Part shown: positions 31,383 through 42,769 of the stretch, piece by piece
Layout: the number at the start of each line of letters is the position of its first letter
Numbering within the stretch: position 1 is the stretch's first letter
Assembly (NCBI GenBank): GCA_949752745.1
Contig: OX457031.1
Location: forward strand, 6,220,849-6,284,848
Length of the DNA stretch: 64,000 nucleotides
DNA from: Protula sp. h YS-2021
Lineage: Eukaryota; Annelida; Polychaeta; Sabellida; Serpulidae
Direction of reading: 5' to 3'
Program-made: the position numbers and the translations under genes
The notes under the pieces: model-generated
The model's database searches: none
The model's input: only the letters and a program-made list of their open reading frames with translations
Told to the model about the DNA's origin: nothing

Positions 31383-31601
31383 TTAAATTTGGTTTTCCCT
31401 ACTACAGCAAGGGAAATCCTCTCTTTTGGCCGGGTTGACGAACTTCATCTCCTCCACCACCTCGACTGAGCCATCGGCGTGCGTTATCCGGCGCTTTGTG
31501 TGTGTGTGGCCCCACACCTGTGCTTTGTCGACCTCGAACAACGCCGCCCGACTCAGCCTCTTTCTAGAGGGGATCTCCGCTTTCGGGTCTGGGCATTTCA
31601 C
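31383..31601 (-). CDS. Possible shifted continuation of the zinc-finger ORF
   Basis: Open frame of 72 codons overlapping the previous stop (GTGA), basic then VEVVEEMKFVNPAKRE. No ATG. Either a frameshifted C-terminus or a frameshift product; unrecognised. Confidence 0.3.
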   Translation of the reverse strand: MKCPDPKAEIPSRKRLSRAALFEVDKAQVWGHTHTKRRITHADGSVEVVEEMKFVNPAKREDFPCCSRENQI

Positions 31602-32071
31602 TCGCGCTTTTCCCGGTCCGTCTCCAAATCCACATGGGGAGTGTCCGGACGTTTGGGGATTTCCTCCGGTTCGTCCACCGAGTACAGGGGAGTCGGGCCG
31701 AGATCATCATCTATATCATCCCTGTTTTCAGTAGCTTCCCCTGAGCTAGCCGACTTGGGAACTGACTCCCGTGAAATCTCAACCCTTCTTTCCGGGGCTT
31801 TTGTCTCGGCTTGTATCGGTAGACGACACGAAGGCTTTCCCCGGCGCAGGCTTTCCCTAGTCAGACCCTCCTTCAGAGTCTGGGTCCCATGGCATGACGT
31901 CAAGTGGCCAAACATGTGGAAGCGACTCGAGGCACTAAACTCACAGAATGGACAGAAGAAATTTGATTCGGTAATTGGTTGTTTCTTCTCCCGATGTGCC
32001 TCGAGTTCCTTCAAACTTTTGCATGTAAAGCCACACGCACGACATGATAACGGCTGGTTGAAAGGACGCAT
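31598..32071 (-). CDS. Extra zinc-finger ORF of the retrotransposon
   Basis: 158 codons from ATG 32071, downstream of pol on the same strand. Two C2H2-like fingers: CRACGFTCKSLKELEAH and CPFCEFSASSRFHMFGHL, then an acidic tail. Such an additional gene is not standard in Gypsy elements and occupies the env position. The stop TGA overlaps the beginning of the next open frame, so it may once have been longer. Confidence 0.55.
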   Translation of the reverse strand: MRPFNQPLSCRACGFTCKSLKELEAHREKKQPITESNFFCPFCEFSASSRFHMFGHLTSCHGTQTLKEGLTRESLRRGKPSCRLPIQAETKAPERRVEISRESVPKSASSGEATENRDDIDDDLGPTPLYSVDEPEEIPKRPDTPHVDLETDREKRE

Positions 32072-32856
32072 GGTTTGGGATGGTTGGCTTGATTGGATTC
32101 TGCAACCACATAAAATTATTATTTATTTTTCTTGCATGTTAGAAGATGCCGCAAGAGGGAGTCTTCAACTTTGAGTGTTTGGTGGCAGTAAGGGCAGGGG
32201 GCATGGCGGGGAGCATGCCATTCTTTTTATGTCTTAGTAATGTCTCCATATCGTGGCAAATGAACCTTAACTTGCACGTGCCACAAGCAAAGCGAGGCAT
32301 CTGTCAAACATAAAAATAAAGCTTTCCCAGTTTACACAGATCCCACGACGGACTACTTTTTTTCTTATGATCCATGCAGGCCTGAGTGAAGCATCATTAC
32401 TTATGGTAGCATCTACTTTAGAGTTCAGTCAACTTCGATAACCATTACTTGAAACTTTAATGATGTTTGTGCACTGTAACTTCCTTTTTTATGTTCCGAA
32501 ATTTTCAGTTAAAAGTCGTTATTTTCCCGAAACATCTGGCAACCTGTTTACCAAACGGAGCTGATAAGTGTTTGTGCCAACAACAAACAATTTTCTATAA
32601 CCATCGTGTACCTGATAGCTTAAAGATTGACAACAATCATCCCATTTTACTTTTACTGTAGAACACCTGAGAAGTCCAGAATGGGATCATAAACTTAATC
32701 AGTTACACTCCTGTATTACTTGTTTATGTGAAGTCACTGACTGTCCAAACAACTAAACTAACAAACAAGGCAATAACATACTCTTTCTTCTTGTGGTAGA
32801 TGGGTTTTTAAGCAACTTCATGCATCTCCCTATGTTCTATGTACACAATTTACATT

Positions 32857-34809
32857 TTAATCAGAATCCGCAAATCTTTTCGGGGCGTTTCGCAATCGCT
32901 TCGAGTGTCGTGGCGCTTTAATTGGCGACTGCAACTTGTCCGAATCACCCGTAATTGGTCGATTTTTATCCGGATCGGTCGTTACTTTAGGTTGATCGTC
33001 AGATTTTCCTATTTCGTCCGAATTTTCTTTATCTGAGCGATCAACCGCACCCGAAATTCGCAAACTTCTCTCATCAGAACTTGGGTCTGTCCATTTCACT
33101 TTCACGAACTTACGCCTAGGGGGAATTGAGTCACTACTAGACGAGCTGTCATCAGCTTGTGAGATCTCACTCTTAGAATCTTTTCCCAGACCTAGATTCT
33201 GATCACAGTTTGGATCACTTCCCACAGTTTTACGTTCGTCTGTGTGTTCGTCTGCCGTGAGGGTTTCGGAATCAGAATTCTGTCTCTGGGAAGACTCGTT
33301 TTCATCAACAGGCAGACTGACGTTCGGATTAGGACCGAAATAAGGTCTTAACCTATCCCTGTGCATTATTTTGGGCTTCGTACGGGGATTTAACTGTACT
33401 TTATAATTTACATCCCCTATCCTCTCAATAATTGTAAAAGGACCCTGCCATTTGCACATAAGTTTGGGCGATAACCCGGACTTTTTGCGAGGGATATGTA
33501 CCCACGTTCTGGTCCCTACGCTGAAAGAACTGGCTTTTGCTCTGACGTCATAATCACGTTTCTGTCTCTCTGCAGCCACCTTAATGTTCTTTCTCGCTAT
33601 TTCATGGGCTTGCTCAAATTTTTCCCTCAAATCTTTGACGTACGCATGTTCATCCGGGAAATAATCTGTCTTTGGCCTGCCAATAATCAAATCAAGGGGC
33701 ATTTCTGTGGCACGACCAAACATGAGCATATTGGGGAAAAGACCTGTGGACTTTTGGGGCGTATTTCTGTACGCAGACATTACGAAACTTAATTTTTCGT
33801 CCCAATTTCTCTGATTTTCATCCACAAGAAGGGAAAGTAGACTTTCGATAGAGGCATTTGCCCGTTCGATATACCCATCAGTCTGCGGGCTGTAAATAGT
33901 TGTACGAACCTGATCAATTTGCAACAACTGACACATTTCTCGGTACAAACCAGACATGAACTGTGAACCCTGGTCACTCAGAATCATACGTAGGGTGCCG
34001 TACCTAAGTATAAATTCTTTAACCAAGACATTTGCCACCGTAACAGCTTCCATATTGGGAATTGGAAATGCTTCTATAAACTTTGTAAAATAGTCACCAA
34101 TAACCAATATATACTGATTTCCACGTTCGGTTTTCGGCCATTTACCGGAAATATCGAGGGCAATTCTTTCCATGGGTGCTCCTACAGGAAAAGGCTTCAG
34201 GAGGGTGTTTTTCTTGTTTGGATTTGGCTTCCGAGAGTTGCATTTATGGCAGTTTCGAACCCAGTCTGTCACATCTCTCTTAAAACCATACCAGTACACC
34301 CTACTTCGCACAGAACCCAATGTTTTGTCAACTCCCACGTGACTACCACTCGGACTATCGTGCAATGCAGATAATACACCGGGAACTAATATTCTTGGGA
34401 GTACTAGTTGCCAAACTTCTCCCATCTTGTTTTCACTGTAGAAAGCCCTATATAAGACACCATTTTCTACTTTCAATCTTTCCCAATCAGCCCATAATGC
34501 TTTGATGGCTGGACTTTCGGGAGATATTTCATCCCAGCTCGGTTTAGGTTCATTTTTCTCAAACTGTTCCAAAATGTAGGAAATTTTATTATCCTCCATT
34601 TGCATTTTTCGCAAATCCTCGGGAGAATAACCTTTCAACCAGTTCAAATTTTGGCTCTGATCATCTCCAGACTTTGCATCGATCTGAGCCACTGTATCAA
34701 TACCATTGGATACCTGATCGATACTTTGAACGCAATTCTCAATAGCATTTTGGCTTTCTGATGATCCTAAAACACCCCTAACCCGTCTGGTTTGGTGTCC
34801 CTGTGCCAA
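32857..34809 (-). pseudogene. pol: Retrotransposon integrase with GPY/F module and long tail
   Basis: The N-terminal HHCC finger is visible (H-D-S-P-S-G-S-H, then CHKC). The catalytic core has LDISGKWPK (D), ILSDQGSQFMSG (D) and TDGYIERANASIES (E). A GPY/F-type motif (KWQGPFTIIERIGDVNYKV) follows. The last ~170 residues are acidic and Ser-rich without a chromodomain I recognise. Frame is intact to the stop at 32857. Confidence 0.85.
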
Positions 34810-35540
34810 ATTATTTTTTCTGATTGAATTTTCCCTAGATTTCGGTCGGTTTTTCTTGATGTTTTTAAGATCTCTTTAGCTTTCTGTCTCCTATCTTCAA
34901 CATACTCAAATTCTTCAGAATCCACTCCCTCCCCACACTGGGCACATGGAATCCGAGACAAGGAATCGGCATTCTGATGCAATTTCCCAGCTCTGTGTTT
35001 GATATCACAATCAAATGGACCCAATATCTCTAACCATCTGGCAATTTGCCCCTCTGGCGAACGCCATCTAAATAGGTAGAGAAGAGAGGAATGGTCTGTT
35101 CTTAGGAGAAACTTTCTAGCCAGCAAGAAGTGTTTGTAATACGGTACAAAATACACAACTGCCAACAATTCACGTCTCGTCGTACAGTAATTAACCTCCG
35201 ACTTATTTAAAGTACGGGAGCCATAACTGATGACTTTCTCGACGCCGTCTTGCACCTGACTTAGAATACCGGAAATACTGTGATTGCTCGCATCCGTATC
35301 TAAGATAAATAGACCTTCATCGTTTGGATATGCCAAAATAGGTGCTGTGGTCAGCAAGTCTTTCAGTGCATCAAAACTACTCTGACTTTTCTCTGACCAC
35401 ACGAATTCTTGGTCTTTTCTAGACAGGTCATTCAAGGGTTTAGCAACGTCTCCATACTTCTTAATAAAGCTCTTGTAGTATGAACAAAGACCAAGAAACC
35501 CTTTTACTTCTGTGAGGTTCTTTGGTACTGGCCACTCTCG
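34767..35540 (-). pseudogene. pol: Retrotransposon RT thumb and RNase H
   Basis: Continues pol in a shifted frame: KNLTEVKGFLGLCSYYK, then RNase H with FILDTDASNHSISGILSQ, RRELLAVVYFVPYYKHFL and RTDHSSLLYLF. A second frameshift near 34810-34850, in an A-rich stretch, separates it from integrase. Confidence 0.8.
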
Positions 35541-37228
35541 TACTTTCTAATGTTCTCAGGGCAAGTGGAAATACCTTCTTCGGACACAATGTGACCAAGG
35601 AACGATACTGACCGCTGAAATAAGATGCATTTGGACGTTTTGACTTTCAGGTTAGCCCGAAGTAGTCTGTGTAGGACTTGTTCGAGATTTTCCAAAGTTT
35701 TTCCAAACGTTTTGCCGTACACTATTAAGTTATCCATATAAATGAGGACTATTTTCCAGCTAAGGCCAGCCATTATCAGTTCCATTAAACGCTGACATGT
35801 ACTAGGACCTGAGTGTAAGCCAAATGGAAGAGTTTCAAACTCAAAAGCCCCCCTACCCGGCACCGCAAAACTTGTTTTACATGCATCTCTCGGGTCAAGC
35901 TCTATCTGATGGAAGCCACTGGCTAAGTCTAACACATTGTAGAACTTGGAACCATGCATACTCTCAAGACAAGTATCTATACGGGGCAAAGGGAAGCTGT
36001 CGTACTTTGATCTTGCATTCACAGCCCTAACGTCTAGACAGATTCTTATTTCTACATTTGCCTTTCTAACTACCACCATACATGAGGACCACGGTGATGA
36101 GGAGGGCCGAATAACTTTCATTTCTAACAGCCTGTCAATCTCCTTATCTACGGCTTCTCGTAAATGGATAGGAACTTTTTTAGGGGGCGATCTGACCGGT
36201 TTGTTATCCCCAGTGTCAATTTTATGTTTGACTATACCAGTTCTTCCTATATCAGTCGGACCGGAAGAGAACACACCTTGGAACTTACACAATGTGTTCC
36301 TAACCTGGTTACTCTGTTCTAATTTTAGGGATGCACAACTACGGTCAAATAGCTCTTGCAAATGCTTTAGTAAAGGACCCTGTATATCACCCCTGACCTC
36401 CTTATCACTATTCTCGTCCGAGATTTCGTGAGAAACTTGGTTAACGGCGGAAGCATTATCTTTTCCGTCTTTAAACCCATGAATATCAATGACAGGGTGA
36501 ACAATAGCCATGTTGGTGTTTTTGTTCAAAACTACAGGTTCGTTATAGGGATTCATCACTCTCAGTGGAACTAAACCTTTGCTGGGATCTACCAAACTCT
36601 TGCTCAGCAACACTCCATGACTACTCAACGACGATACCGGTTCCGCCATTGCACACTTAGCCATTTCACCCCTCTGGTGAACTAAGCCTGGTACAATACC
36701 TTCACTAAGTGGCGTAATAACGACAGTTTCACTCGCTGTCACCCTACACGCCATTTTCTTTCCGGTTTCTTCCCGGAAACTCAGAGAGCTACCTTGCACC
36801 ACGAATGATCCATCCCCGTAATTTAATTCACACTCTTTTTCCTTCATGAAATCAATCCCTAACAAGGCATCAGATTCGATTTCGGCAATAACTGTCGAAT
36901 GAACAACTTCAGTAGTTTCAAGAATTATAGGCAAATCAACTACCCCAACAACTGGCAAATTGCTGCCATCAGCTAAAGTCAGCTTATCTCGATATTCTTG
37001 CACTTCAGGCCGGTTTGATTTGGGTATTTTCTCACAATTTCTTCTTGATAAAATTGTGACAGACGACCCAGTATCAATTACAAAATCTACCTCTTTCCCT
37101 ATCACTGTACCCTTAATATATAAACCTGACAAACCAGTTTGAAGCACGCTTGAGTTTATGAAATGCTCTTTTACAGGTCCTATTTCACTTTCAGAGACTG
37201 GACTACGGACCTCGCTACCAGTTCTCGC
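35504..37228 (-). pseudogene. pol: Retrotransposon protease and reverse transcriptase
   Basis: Protease has DFVIDTGSSVTILSR (catalytic DTG). RT has LDVRAVNARSKYDSFPLPRI, LDLASGFHQIELD and FGLHSGPSTCQRLM. The catalytic box reads IYMDNLIVYG: the second Asp of Y-x-D-D is Asn, expected to abolish polymerisation. The frame is lost near 35541 by an apparent one-base deletion shortly after SFLGHIVSEEGI. No clear ATG; probably made as a Gag-Pol readthrough product. Confidence 0.85.
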
Positions 37229-37612
37229 TTAGTTTTCCTGATCAGTTTTGGATTCTACACGCGTCTTGTTATCTTTACGTTTTTCTTCTGGGCAAGACGA
37301 CGCGTAATGTCCCATTTTGTTGCAATTATAGCACTTTACCTGATCAAGGGGAACTTTCTTCTTAGGTTTTTGGGCTTTTTCACTGGACAATTTTGACATA
37401 TGCTGGTCAAGTTGCTTTAAAAGCTTGGTCAACTGACCTGCTACTGCTTTCATGTCACTACTTCCCGAACCTTTGGACTTGTCCCCTTTATCTTCTTGCT
37501 CGGATGGCACCTTGCTTTTGTCTTTAGCCTTTTTCTTACCTCTCTGCTGGCTAGCGGAACTCTCGGTTTCGGTCTTTATTTCTCTAACCGATTTCTTACC
37601 TGGAGTTTTCTG
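37229..37612 (-). CDS. gag: Gag nucleocapsid segment with CCHC knuckle
   Basis: Same frame as upstream Gag, after a single TAA. Lys-rich, with CYNCNKMGHYASSC, a CX2CX4HX4C zinc knuckle that binds RNA. It ends at a second TAA (37229), again followed by open frame leading to protease. The first stop may be a mutation; the second sits where gag-pol readthrough signals occur. Confidence 0.75.
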   Translation of the reverse strand, partial: QKTPGKKSVREIKTETESSASQQRGKKKAKDKSKVPSEQEDKGDKSKGSGSSDMKAVAGQLTKLLKQLDQHMSKLSSEKAQKPKKKVPLDQVKCYNCNKMGHYASSCPEEKRKDNKTRVESKTDQEN

Positions 37613-39304
37613 TTACTCAGCCTTCTCGATCGCATCATACTCAATCGCAAGTAAAACTGCTTCACGCACACTTCTCAGTCTTTCGAGTTTAATGCGCATT
37701 CGCAACTCCCGATTGGGTAGGGCTTCGATAAAGTGCTGCAGGGTAAGAATTTTGATCATGTCACTTGGAGCCGTGGGATAGGCTTTCGCAACTAACCTGG
37801 ATATGCCGTCTGACAGCTCCTGGTAGGACTCTTTGTCTTTTTTTGTACGTCCCTGCAGCTGTGCCAGGAAAATTGCTGTCTGTCCCTCGGTACCAAATCG
37901 TTCTTCCAAAACTGCTTTCAGCGAGAAATAATCTCTTAGCTGCTCGCCATGCAATGTACCCAGCAATTTCTGAGCAGAACCCCTCAAACTGAACGCTAAG
38001 TACTTGGCCATTTCTTGTTCAGACCACCCGTTTAATTCAGCACACATCTCGAAATGGACTAAATAGTCAGAGAGCGGTGTGTTTCCTTGATATTTATCGG
38101 GAAGAATTATTTGTTTCCTGATTGTCTCTACCGGAAACGCTCTGGTCATGCTATTTGCTGCATGTGGACTTGTGAATTTTGGTTCCACGTAATCTTTTCG
38201 GCTATATGGCTGAGAAGTAAATTTTCTTAGCACTTCTCCGGGCATGACATTTACATTTCCCTCGTATTCCGGTGCAACCTCATGATAGGGTTTAAAAGCA
38301 CCTGGACTTTTGTAACGAGTAGGCGATGGTTCTGACCTATGCCTTTGTTCTTCAGGAACAGATCTTGGATTTGCAAATTCTTGCAGCTTAGATCTCTCAC
38401 TAGGAGGCCGGTACCCGAAACCTGAGACCTTTTCTTCCGGAAATATGGGAGGCAAATCTATACCAGGGACTTTGGGCGTACTACAGCGAGAGAAAGCAGG
38501 ACCACGGGGACTTGACAAATGCTGAAATCTAGGACTTTTTGCGCGCACTTTGGCGTCAGAAAGATATTGTTCTTCCCAATTATCTTCCTCCTCTGTATCA
38601 GCTTCATACCCATATTCAAAACCCGTCTTTCCTTCGCTATGAATACCCAATCCCCGGGGTTTACACGGCTGTTCAACCCCATAATCACCACTTTTTCCTA
38701 CAAATGAAGACTTGGCTGCCGAATGCAACGGCTCGTCTAATTCATCTGCCTGTTGAGCAGGCTGAGAAAAAGAAAAACTTTTTTTGACGGGATCTTCGGG
38801 AGTAGGACCGTGATACTCTTGACTACGGGGAATAGGCAATTTCTCAATAAACACGCGTAGACGGTTCACAGTTTCCTGCAATTCCCGAACACTTTCTTCC
38901 CTACTCTCGATATAATTATCCCTTTCATCCAACGCAGCAATTGTCCTATCTAACATCTCCTCAAGCTGCTTTTCCCTATCACCGGACTGTTTTTCTTTCC
39001 ATCTCATCTCCCGCTCATACTCTTTCTCTTTTCTCTCAAGCATACGCTCCCTTCGCTCAATTTCACGTTCTTTTTCTTCCAACTCATAGGCAGACTTCAC
39101 GGAACTCTTCGAAACTGAACGGTAAAATCCCCCATCTTCGCTCTTGATTTTAGGTTTGGGCTCCCATTTAACAGTAACGGGCAAATCTTCGTAGCTGTTA
39201 AGCCTCTTACAAGCCCCTAAAACTACCTCACTATCCTCCCAATCTTGACCATCCGGCCAGACCTCCTCGCTTACCTCCGGTTTTTGATCAAAGGTTTTAT
39301 CCAC
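37613..39304 (-). CDS. gag: Retrotransposon Gag, N-terminal and capsid part
   Basis: The first half is highly charged, with E/K/R heptads (about residues 75-165) that predict a coiled coil, followed by a disordered Ser/Pro region. The last 170 residues contain a retrotransposon Gag capsid-like pattern (LSDYLVHFEMCAELNGW, LAFSLRGSAQKLLG, ERFG). Gag forms the particle around the RNA. The frame has no ATG near its beginning: the first codon after an upstream stop is ATT, then GTG; the first ATG is about 80 codons in. It ends at TAA (37613), but the same frame stays open afterwards into the zinc knuckle. Confidence 0.8.
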   Translation of the reverse strand: MDKTFDQKPEVSEEVWPDGQDWEDSEVVLGACKRLNSYEDLPVTVKWEPKPKIKSEDGGFYRSVSKSSVKSAYELEEKEREIERRERMLERKEKEYEREMRWKEKQSGDREKQLEEMLDRTIAALDERDNYIESREESVRELQETVNRLRVFIEKLPIPRSQEYHGPTPEDPVKKSFSFSQPAQQADELDEPLHSAAKSSFVGKSGDYGVEQPCKPRGLGIHSEGKTGFEYGYEADTEEEDNWEEQYLSDAKVRAKSPRFQHLSSPRGPAFSRCSTPKVPGIDLPPIFPEEKVSGFGYRPPSERSKLQEFANPRSVPEEQRHRSEPSPTRYKSPGAFKPYHEVAPEYEGNVNVMPGEVLRKFTSQPYSRKDYVEPKFTSPHAANSMTRAFPVETIRKQIILPDKYQGNTPLSDYLVHFEMCAELNGWSEQEMAKYLAFSLRGSAQKLLGTLHGEQLRDYFSLKAVLEERFGTEGQTAIFLAQLQGRTKKDKESYQELSDGISRLVAKAYPTAPSDMIKILTLQHFIEALPNRELRMRIKLERLRSVREAVLLAIEYDAIEKAE

Positions 39305-39575
39305 AATTCACGTACGAAAACTTTTACTTTCTCGAGCTTGAAACAATATATCCTTATCGGAAAACACAATGAATATGCCGAATAGGGATTCTATCCTCAA
39401 CTTTCGAGGATAAAACCGAAACTTTTCTAAATTCACCAATTTTCACCACGTGGATATTACTTTCTCAGTTCGAGGAAAAACAGGTTGCCAGACCGAGAAT
39501 GACTGCATTCGATTTTCTCGCGAACGGATATTAGAACCTGATTGTTACCTCAAATAATGAAAAGAATACTCACGA

Positions 39576-39836
39576 TTAAAAAGGATATCGGCAGCGACAA
39601 CGGATCTGGTCCCAGTGCCTGCTGTCACGGTAGGGCCGTTCCGGGCACTTAAAACTGTGATAAGATCCTGCGTGACACCGGAGCACTGAGTTACACCACA
39701 GGCACGGCTGATAGGCCCAGTTATTGGCTTTGTGGGCCCAGAACGCTGACGAGCGGATCCTTCCACACTCAAAACAATAGAAGCGGGACGGCAGGTCTCT
39801 CGGTACGGTGCTGGAACTGTTGTTCTGCTCGTTCAT
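39576..39836 (-). CDS. Small leader ORF with two CxxC pairs
   Basis: An 86-codon ORF between 5' LTR and gag starts MNEQNNSSSTVPRDL and has CFEC and CLWC separated by about 24 residues, which could bind zinc. Gypsy elements do not usually have a gene here. It may be a captured short protein or chance. Confidence 0.35.
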   Translation of the reverse strand: MNEQNNSSSTVPRDLPSRFYCFECGRIRSSAFWAHKANNWAYQPCLWCNSVLRCHAGSYHSFKCPERPYRDSRHWDQIRCRCRYPF

Positions 39837-39939
39837 CTACTGAAACGACAGAACATAGGAAGCTTTACTCACTATCCGTTTTTTTTCTTTAGGTTCGTCT
39901 CTTCCAGACTAAAAATAAAAAGAATTTAATCCAGAAAAG

Positions 39940-39957
39940 ATCCTGTAGACTGCGCCA
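39940..39957 (-). promoter_or_regulatory. Primer binding site
   Basis: TGGCGCAGTCTACAGGAT starts one base after the 5' LTR. The first ten bases complement the 3' end of serine tRNAs, as known for 17.6/297-type Gypsy elements. Confidence 0.7.
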
Positions 39958-39958
39958 G

Positions 39959-40828
39959 TGTCGCCACCCTCGTAATGCTGCCAATTAGGGAACCGACAGT
40001 ACGACGACGGTGTCGCTTGGGGAGGTCGATAAAGGGTTGATCTACTGTGTGTTGCTACCCCAATTAGCAACACGACCCTCGTTCTCTTGCTATCCGAAGA
40101 GTGGCAAAGATGCGCTTTTCAGCTAGTGAAAAGCGCGACTCTTCCAGCTTTAAATGATGAAAAGAAGAGTTAGAAAGGTGCCCTTTTTTCTGGTTAAAAA
40201 GTGCGACTCTTCGTGACAGTTCTTTCAGAAACAGCCTGTTTAATCCAAAATAAACTTCAATGAAAAGACTTGACTTTTATCGGTGATCTTTAAATTTATT
40301 CCACTATTTCTCAACAGATTTTCTCTACATAGATTTCTACCTTGCTAGCTTTATTCTCGATTTTCTCAATGGCTGTAGGGTAAAGCTCTCTCTCTTTTTC
40401 TTGCTCTATCTCTGTCAGTCTCTATTTGCCTGTCTGCCCTCTCCAGCCTCGCCGGGGAGTTTTTATTCCCCGGCTATCCAGAGAGGGACTCCCCATACAG
40501 CCAATGAGAAATCGAATTGACCCGCGGAGGAATCTGGACATGACAACATTGCTAATCAGTTATAAAGAAATCATAAGAAAATATTCAGAATACGAAGAGA
40601 GTGGCGAAGCTCTTTCCGAAAAACATTGCCTAAAAAGGGAATGGGTCTCGGGTCGTTGGCAGCCGGGAGAGTTTTGGGGCCTATTTTTTATGCTGCCAAG
40701 CCAATGGGGTCGTATTTTTCGATGGTCACGTCCAGAAACCTTGCCAGGCCCGTATTCTAAAAATCTCTAAAAAATTCTAACCAAAATATTTATAAAAGAA
40801 AGAGGGCGACAACTCTAGGGTTCTCACA
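39959..40828 (-). repeat. 5' LTR
   Basis: 870 bases, TG to CA on the minus strand. The left neighbour on the minus strand is element-arm DNA; the primer site follows after one base. Confidence 0.92.
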
Positions 40829-41274
40829 CTATACATGGAGAACAAGTGAAAGATTGGCTGGAATACACATAGGAGACGAAGTGAAAGGTTGGTTATTCTT
40901 TGGAAAAGGAAGTGAAAGATTGGTTGGAATACACATGGAGACGAATTGGCAAAAGAGTCATGGTAAGTAACCTTTTTTGTGACATTATGTGACTCTGTAG
41001 CATTATGTGACTCTGTGACATCACGTGACATTATGTAACTCTGTGACTTTATGTGACATTATGTGACATCATGTGACATTATGTGACTCTGTGACATCAT
41101 GTGACTTTATGTGACTCTGTGACATTATGTGACCTTATTTAATTTGTGACTTCATGTGATTTTATGTGACTCTGTGTCATTATGTGACATCATATGGCTA
41201 TATGATTATGGGAGGACTATGTAGGCATAATTAATCTAACTATGTATGTAATTATCAGATCGTTCACCAGACCT

Positions 41275-41347
41275 GCCTCTGTGGCTCAGTGCACAGCGCG
41301 TGAGGCTCGTAAGCAGAAGATTGGTGGCTCGATCCCGCCTAGTGGCA
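41275..41347 (+). ncRNA. tRNA-like sequence (inner, left)
   Basis: 73 bases from GCCTCTG to TAGTGGCA. The acceptor stem pairs at 6 of 7 positions and the T arm GGTGG/CCGCC pairs fully around CTCGATC; CGT sits in the anticodon region. The anticodon stem is poor, so function is doubtful. Confidence 0.5.
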
Positions 41348-41471
41348 AACACAACTTTTTTGTTTGTTTTTTGTTTTTTGTTTGTTTTTCTTAACATAGA
41401 AGCTACATTTCTATGTCTATTTTCACTAATAATATTTAATTTGCTATATTTCAGTGGTTCTATTACAGTAA

Positions 41472-41531
<60 letters not shown>

Positions 41532-42708
41532 CGTAGGAATAAGTACATGAAAGACCTCAGAGCGTGAGAACGATCAATAAATTTCAGAGTGCACTAATTC
41601 AGAGCGTAGGAACGGTCGATAAATTTCAGAGTGCACTAATTCAAAGCGTGGGAACGATCGATAAATTTCAGAGCGCACTGATTCAGAGCGTGGGAACGAT
41701 CGACAAATTTTAGAAGGTATGAGATTTTCCCCGCGCTAAGTCTAATGTTATGTTTTATGTTAAAGTAGTGGGAAAATGGTAGTTCTAGACCAACTTTAAC
41801 AAATGTAGTTTTTGGAAAACATATGATATATAAAATAAGTTTTAGCATTTTAGCATGCTACTTATTCGAATGTTCTAAAGTCATAGTAGTAGGAAAATGG
41901 TGGTTCAAGACCAACTCTAACAAATGTAGTGTTTGATAACATATATATATAAAATAATTTTGTACATTTTAGCATGCTACTTATTTAAATGTTCTAAAGT
42001 CAAAGTAGTGAAAAAATGGTAGCTCTAGACCAACTTTAACAAATGTTGTTCTTTAACAACATATGATGTATAAAATAAGTTTGAACATTTTACCATGTTG
42101 TAGTAGGGTAAAAATCAGGGTTCTAAACCAACTTTAACAAATTTAGAATTTGAAAGATATTATGTATAAAATAGGTTTGAACATTTTACCAAGCTACTTA
42201 TTTGAATGCTTTGAAGTCATAGTAGTGGGAAAATCACGGTTCTAAACCAACTTTAACAAATTTCGTTTTTTGAAAACATATGATGTATAAAATAAGTTTG
42301 ACATAAGACATAAGTTTTTTTTTTGTTGAGAAAGCACACCATTCAAACATGTTTTCGAATGACAAGCCATATTCGAAACATGTGTTTGAATTATTTTTGG
42401 AACAAATAACGTCATAGTATTGTTCAACAATTTTTTAAACTGTTTAATTGTTCAACAAATTGTTCAAGAAATTGTTCAACATGTTCAGCATGTTCAAAAT
42501 GTTCAACATGTTCAAAATGTTCAACATGTTCAAAATGTTCAACATGTTCAACATGTTTAACATGTTCAGCATGTTCAACATGTTCAACAAGTTGTTGTTC
42601 AACATGTTGTTCAACATGTTCAATATTTTCAACATGTTCAACATGTTGTTCAACATGTTGTTCAACATGTTGTTCAACATGTTCAACAAGTTGTTGTTGA
42701 ACAAGTTG

Positions 42709-42717
42709 TATATAAAG
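42709..42717 (+). promoter_or_regulatory. Inward TATA box, left
   Basis: TATATAAAG lies 53 bases upstream of the ATG at 42770, at the inner edge of the TTCAACATG array. Confidence 0.55.
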
Positions 42718-42769
42718 CTATGTCTAAAGACTTTCTCATCATTTGAATAGTGTAGGTTGAACCGAAAGC

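Larger units (their letters stand above)
27585..40828 (-). mobile_element. Ty3/Gypsy LTR retrotransposon, 13.2 kb, nested in left arm
   Basis: Two ~870-bp LTRs (39959-40828 as 5' LTR, 27585-28458 as 3' LTR) begin TGTGAGAACC and end GGCGACA on the minus strand and differ at only about six bases and a few small indels. Next to the 5' LTR is a primer site TGGCGCAGTC (tRNA-Ser-like); next to the 3' LTR is a purine tract AAGAAGAGGAGAG. Order is leader ORF, gag, zinc knuckle, protease, RT, RNase H, integrase with GPY/F module, then a zinc-finger ORF; integrase after RNase H defines Ty3/Gypsy. Flanks are ATAT and CTAT, an imperfect 4-bp duplication. The uninterrupted target can be read in the other arm near 47120. 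Frameshifts and an altered RT site make this copy defective. Confidence 0.92.

Noticed and set aside
27581..40832. Clean 4- or 5-bp target duplication for the Gypsy element
   Set aside because: Flanks are ATAT and CTAT; only an imperfect 4-bp match exists, so it is reported as imperfect.
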